62,000 nucleotides of DNA from Cryptomeria japonica (Eukaryota > Streptophyta > Pinopsida > Cupressales > Cupressaceae), in NCBI RefSeq assembly GCF_030272615.1, contig NC_081415.1, positions 508,681,373 to 508,743,372 of the forward strand, given 5' to 3'. Numbering within the stretch: position 1 is the first letter of the stretch; every line of letters begins with the position of its first letter. Below are positions 58,290 through 62,000 of this stretch, piece after piece. The notes below the pieces were generated by a model. That model did no database searches. It saw only the letters and a program-made list of their open reading frames with translations, and had not been told where the DNA came from. A program made the translations under genes and the position numbers.

Positions 58290-58305
58290 TAAAGTGGGGG
58301 CTAAA
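58290..58305 (+). promoter_or_regulatory. Polypurine tract
   Basis: AAAGTGGGGGCTAAA directly before the right LTR start TGTAGCG. Another G-run (AAACAGGGGGGG, about 58064) lies upstream and could be an internal tract. Confidence 0.7.
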
Positions 58306-59975
58306 TGTAGCGTCGTAAATTGTACGCACTTGCTAGGGTGGTACAATTTCACACCTAGTTTAGCACCCGCCTTGGCGCATTTTGCATTTTGCATTGCATT
58401 TCCCCTTAGCGCTTAATTAATTAAATTAATTAGGTCTAAGGTCCTATTTCATCATCTCCCACATAATAAAGTTGGGCCCTTTCATTAAAGTGTGCCCCTT
58501 TCATTTTATTCTTCCAATACATCATTTAATCAAAAACCCTAATTAGGTCCTATTTTGAACTTGGGGGCTTGATTTCGGGGGTCAAAACATCTCGAAATCA
58601 CCTGTAACTTCGGGATTCTCTCTAAAATCATCATATCCGACGGCCCTGAAAATTTGGTGAAAAGTTGTCGGGACCATGGCACCCGGCGTGCACATGGTCC
58701 CGGACATTTTTCCCGAAATTTTAGGAGCGCGATCCAATCATAAAATAAAGCTTAACCCCAAGAAATTGGCGGGATATTCAATCTCTAGGTCAGCCAAAAG
58801 TCGAAATTAAGACCTAGGGTTTCATATATAAGAGCTCTCTTTCTTCATTTGAAAGGATCCGAATTTTGGCTTTGAAGGACCTTCTATGCAGCAAAAGAGC
58901 AGATCTTTGAGGACTTCAACAACATTCAACATCCTTCTATCAAGCATTTATCAATTTCATTCATCCATTTAGGGCTTGGAAGACATTGAAGAACAATAGG
59001 AGATTACCGACTGAAGATTGGCTTGTACTCCTCCCTTAAGGGTTGGGTATGATTTCATGTTGTTTTCATGTCTTTGCATAAGCTTCAATATATCCTTTAT
59101 TCATTCTTTAGATCACTTTGCATCTTGATTTAGAGCATTTACATTATCATTTACAAGCAATTAGGGTTTACTTTCTAGGTTGCTCTAGTTTGCTTTCTTG
59201 CATTTAAGGACCTTGCACACACACTAGGTCTGCACACACAATACATTTTACATTACAACTTGGCTATTCGTGGAGGTGGAAATCACCGAAGCGGGGGTTT
59301 GACTAAGGCAAAACCCTATATAGCCGCCCAAACATCTTTTCAGATATAAGTGCAGGTTTCGGGACTCGGACGACGCCGCAGGTTGCAGATCCGGGAATAG
59401 CAGGTCGAGACAGCACTCCGCACCAAATTTCAGAGCAAAAGACCAGGACAGGGGCGTGGGGCGACCTGGTCCTACCAGGACAGGGGCGCTGGGCGCCCTG
59501 GTCCTTGGGACAGGGGTGCTGGGCGCCCTGGTCCTCCTGATAGACAGCATTTTCAGCATTTTTGACAGCTTTCCAAGTTGCAAAACAGCAGTTTCCGGAG
59601 CAGTTTCAGGTGTAGAATCAGGACAGTGGCGCCCACGCCCCCGTCCCGAACATTTTCAGTCAGATTTTAACTCCGGGTACGCATTTGCATTCTTGTCTTG
59701 TCCTTGTGTTTATAGCTTTCCAATGTTTAAGTTCAATTCTGCAATCTTGTTATTAGTTCATACTTGCACTTTGGGGTTAGGGATTGAACTTGCATCATTT
59801 CATCTTTCAATTGCAACAAAGGAATAGAAATCCTAATAGGTAGCCCGTGGCTCTCTCTTCCACAAGAAGAAGTAGCCAATTGTGTGATACCTCTAGGCTC
59901 TTTCATATTCCACAAGTGTGTGGTTGAAAGTGAGATTAGGGCATGTTTGCTTAGTGTCACTTTTTCTCTCACACA
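58306..59975 (+). repeat. 3' LTR, complete, 1670 bp
   Basis: TGTAGCGTCGTAAATTG ... CTCTCACACA. The first 696 bp have no left-LTR partner in the window. The tail runs directly into the PMD pseudogene at GCTCT (59976-59980), the presumed target duplication whose partner was lost with the left LTR end. Minus-strand and plus-strand frames of 111-123 codons in both LTRs are chance frames in the GC-rich part. Confidence 0.88.
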
Positions 59976-61754
59976 GCTCTCAAAGCCAGCTCTCTCAAGG
60001 TGTCTCTCATCGGGGCACCTGTTGCATCTCTTTGCAAACTCACTGCGAGCTCCTTTGCTTGACCCTGACACTCTATCTCAGTATCACGCTCTGTGGTCAG
60101 CTGAGTAATCTGATGTTGATGCACCAACAACTGCGTCTGCAACTGTTGCACTGACAACTATAGAGATCTAATCTTCGCATCCTCCAGATGCATCGGAATT
60201 CGCATCTATAGGGGTACCCCTTGTCCCTCTACCTGCTCTCGGTGCTGGTGAAGGTAGCACATCTAACCTCCTCCTCTGGGCCGGTCATCTGACGTCATCA
60301 TACCCTCCCACTGCCGCTATCACCTCCCCAACCCTCTCCTCGCCCCCAGCTTTGATAGCCAAACCTCCTCTCCCTCTATCCATCGTAACCCACCGCACTG
60401 CTCTCTCCACCCGTATCCCTCTATCGCCACCATCTCCACCCCTATCTCCTCTCCTCCCTTGATCCAACCTCCCCCTATCCCCTCGCTGACCTCAGCCTCC
60501 TCCTCCACCATCTATGCCATCATCTCCTCCTCCATCACCACCTCCTTCATCTATCTCCTCACCTGCCTCTCCCCATCTCCCTAGCCTCTCAGGCTGATCA
60601 TCCTCAACATCATCGAAAGCGGGAATCATCTCCACTGGATCTGATATCCTAGCCACTGCACATGCTGCAAACTCGTCAGTCATCCCTGCATCCACTATCT
60701 CAGGGGCATAATCCCAAATCTGGCCGGCTAAACGAAAGAACTCCTCCACGACTGTCAGGCTATCAATTGTAGGTCCCCAATCTAGAATGTCCTATCTCCA
60801 TTGAGCATATAGGCATGCTCCCTGTGGAATCCCTTATTGTCGACCATATTGCCGCAACACCCGGCTATGAAGAAACCTCTCAATAACAAAGGGCGTCCGC
60901 CCTATCATATACCTGGACATGTAAACATAAGGCATCTCCATCCCGTCCTCTGCCCATACCTCACAACTTGTATATGGTCGCCAGATGACCGTATCAATAT
61001 CATCCAACACTCTTCTCCAGTTCTCTAGCTTGCCCAGCTTACGCTGGACAACTATCCTTCGGTATCTGTATGCGTACGCACACCCAATAGGCCTATCTCT
61101 GTCCGCCAGTGGCCTCACTGCGGGAATATGCTCCCATGCCCATACCTGTAGCAGTGTCACTCTGGCTGATAAACTGCTATAGCCCAGGTATACTACCTGA
61201 TGCAAATCCCTGTATAAGTGGGCCAGCATAGCCGACCCCCATGCAAAGCGACGCCCCTGCATCACCATGTCCTCCAGAACTAACCCCCACCCCACTGCCA
61301 GTCCCTTTGACCTATGGTCGAGACATAGGAAACCACCTATAAAACTTGCCAACACTGATGGTAGGGGAGCATAATCCAAATCTAGGAACTACTGCCAGGG
61401 GATCTCATATCCGCAAATTATGTCATCCTGCAGAATCCGGTGCAGTGCCTCTGTACCACCCTCCTCAGTCTGCTCATAGGGTAATAGCGCCCCTACCACA
61501 GGAATCTGTAGAATCCGGTAGCAATCCTCAAGCGTGACTTTGATCTCACCTGTTGCCAAATGAAAGGTGTTCGTATCATTGTGCCACCTCTCAACTAATG
61601 TCGTCAATAAATGCTAGTTCACGATAAACCGAGGCATCTCTAACAATGAGGACAAACCACACCTCTCAATAATATCTCTGTCCTGTGTCGATCATGGTAT
61701 CAATGACCATGGTCTCAGAAATCGCTCTCGTGACTGAACCACTCCAATGCACTC
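59976..61754 (-). pseudogene. Plant mobile domain (PMD, aminotransferase-like) protein, degraded
   Basis: Starts after an acceptor-like CTGACAG at 61754. Reading right to left: ECIGVVQSRERFLRPW, then RCGLSSLLEMPRFIV, LVERWHNDTNTFHLATGEI, VTLEDCYRILQIPVVGALLP, GFLCLDHRSKGLAVGWGL, LLQVWAWEHIPAVRPL; this order is the N-terminal half of the PMD fold. 60500-60750 is Asp/Gly-rich, 60270-60500 Gly/Arg-rich, and 60000-60160 a likely coiled coil (QLQTQLLVHQHQITQL). Stops at 61692 (TGA), about 61613 (TAG), 61390 (TAG), 60832 and 60793. The C-terminus is cut by the LTR at 59975/59976. PMD proteins are frequent in plant transposons and a few silencing-related host genes; given the decay, the transposon origin is more likely. 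Confidence 0.8.
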
Positions 61755-61894
61755 CTGTCAGACAAAAAAACAAGTCCAATATCAGTTTCCTCATCAAAAC
61801 ATAGATATCAAAATCAAATTCTTATCAAAACTTGAAACTTTGAACATCTAATCAAGTTCCACATCATATCAATCCATTTTCATATCAACTCATA
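61755..61894. other. Presumed intron or upstream DNA of the PMD pseudogene
   Basis: AT-rich, non-coding, with ATCAAGTT..ACATCATATCAA units that foreshadow the tandem repeat to the right. Confidence 0.4.
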
Positions 61895-62000
61895 TCAGCT
61901 TGTAACACAACTCAAGTTTCACAAACATATCAACTTGTAACACAAATCAAGTTTCACATTCATTGCAACTTGTAAAACAACTCAAGTTTCGCATCCATAT
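61895..62000. repeat. 35-bp tandem repeat, at least three units, running off the window
   Basis: Units start at 61895, 61930 and 61965: (T/G)CA(G/A)CTTGTAA(C/A)ACAA followed by (C/A)TCAAGTTTC(A/G)CA. The third unit ends at the window edge, so the array is longer. Confidence 0.85.

Larger units (their letters stand above)
56474..58305 (+). other. 3' non-coding region of the 52.5-60 kb element
   Basis: No RT, RNase H or integrase signature in any frame. Two local repeats: TTCTC(A/G)GAACCAGAGCAC (57509 and 57576, period 67) and CATGGATCACCTAGACA (57760 and 57815, period 55), the latter with a closing CCATG that makes small hairpins. The region ends with a polypurine tract. Confidence 0.65.
52538..59975 (+). 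mobile_element. LTR retrotransposon encoding gag-like, protease and G-patch only
   Basis: Left LTR remnant 52538-53511 and complete right LTR 58306-59975 share 974 bp of equal length with few substitutions. Between them: primer binding site, a reading frame of about 930 codons (one stop), and a 1.8-kb 3' region ending in a polypurine tract. Neither RT, RNase H nor integrase is detectable in the 4.8-kb interior, so it must depend on enzymes of another element. The primer site is the same 16-mer as that of the minus-strand Tat element, while the LTRs are unrelated. Confidence 0.85.

Overview
The window is nuclear DNA of a plant with a large, repeat-swollen genome. There are no bacterial-style operons and no recognisable single-copy host gene. 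Nearly every coding trace belongs to a plant transposable element: Ty3/gypsy elements of the Tat lineage with a second, archaeal-type RNase H, a CACTA (En/Spm) transposon, hAT-like and Mutator-like non-autonomous elements, a LINE-type DUF4283 fragment and a plant mobile domain (PMD) pseudogene. A gymnosperm is my best guess from general character (very long nested elements, AT-rich spacers, long LTRs); this is inference, not proof.

Layout. 1-9.3 kb is AT-rich spacer with two long purine-rich tracts (1-930, 5633-6250), a perfect-length 202-bp tandem duplication, a 787-bp hAT-like element with an exact 8-bp target-site duplication (TSD), a decayed second copy of it, and a decayed DUF4283 (LINE-type) reading frame. 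9.3-12.3 kb holds a 2.8-kb Mutator-like element with long terminal inverted repeats, decorated by three 147-bp MITEs, two of them forming a palindrome. 

12.4-60 kb is one nested stack. A minus-strand Tat element (12379-19902) has its 5' LTR interrupted at its own TATA box by a plus-strand Tat element (19903-52537). The gag of that element is split by a 19,990-bp CACTA transposon (24814-44803; TSD ATA; termini CACTA...TAGTG). The CACTA carries two minus-strand genes (a TNP2-type transposase with DUF4218/DUF4216 segments, and a Transposase_24/TnpA-like gene) and has itself received two solo LTRs with intact 5-bp TSDs: 27747-32000 (TSD CACTT) and 34157-35597 (TSD AATTG, inside an intron). At 52537/52538 the plus Tat element ends without its 3' LTR and abuts a 5'-truncated LTR of a third retrotransposon (52538-59975), which encodes only a gag-like protein, a protease and a G-patch motif, with no reverse transcriptase, and is probably non-autonomous. 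Its 3' LTR sits inside the 3' end of a minus-strand PMD pseudogene that runs to about 61.75 kb. A 35-bp tandem repeat runs off the right edge.

The coding units do not form a pathway; they are mobile-element machineries at different stages of decay. Stops are frequent, and many are TGA where CGA would be a plausible ancestor, which fits decay of methylated CpG. Relative insertion order can be read directly: PMD gene and minus Tat first, plus Tat into minus Tat, CACTA into plus Tat, solo-LTR families into the CACTA. All coordinates of element ends were read by eye from matching termini and TSDs; percentages and phylogeny were not computed.
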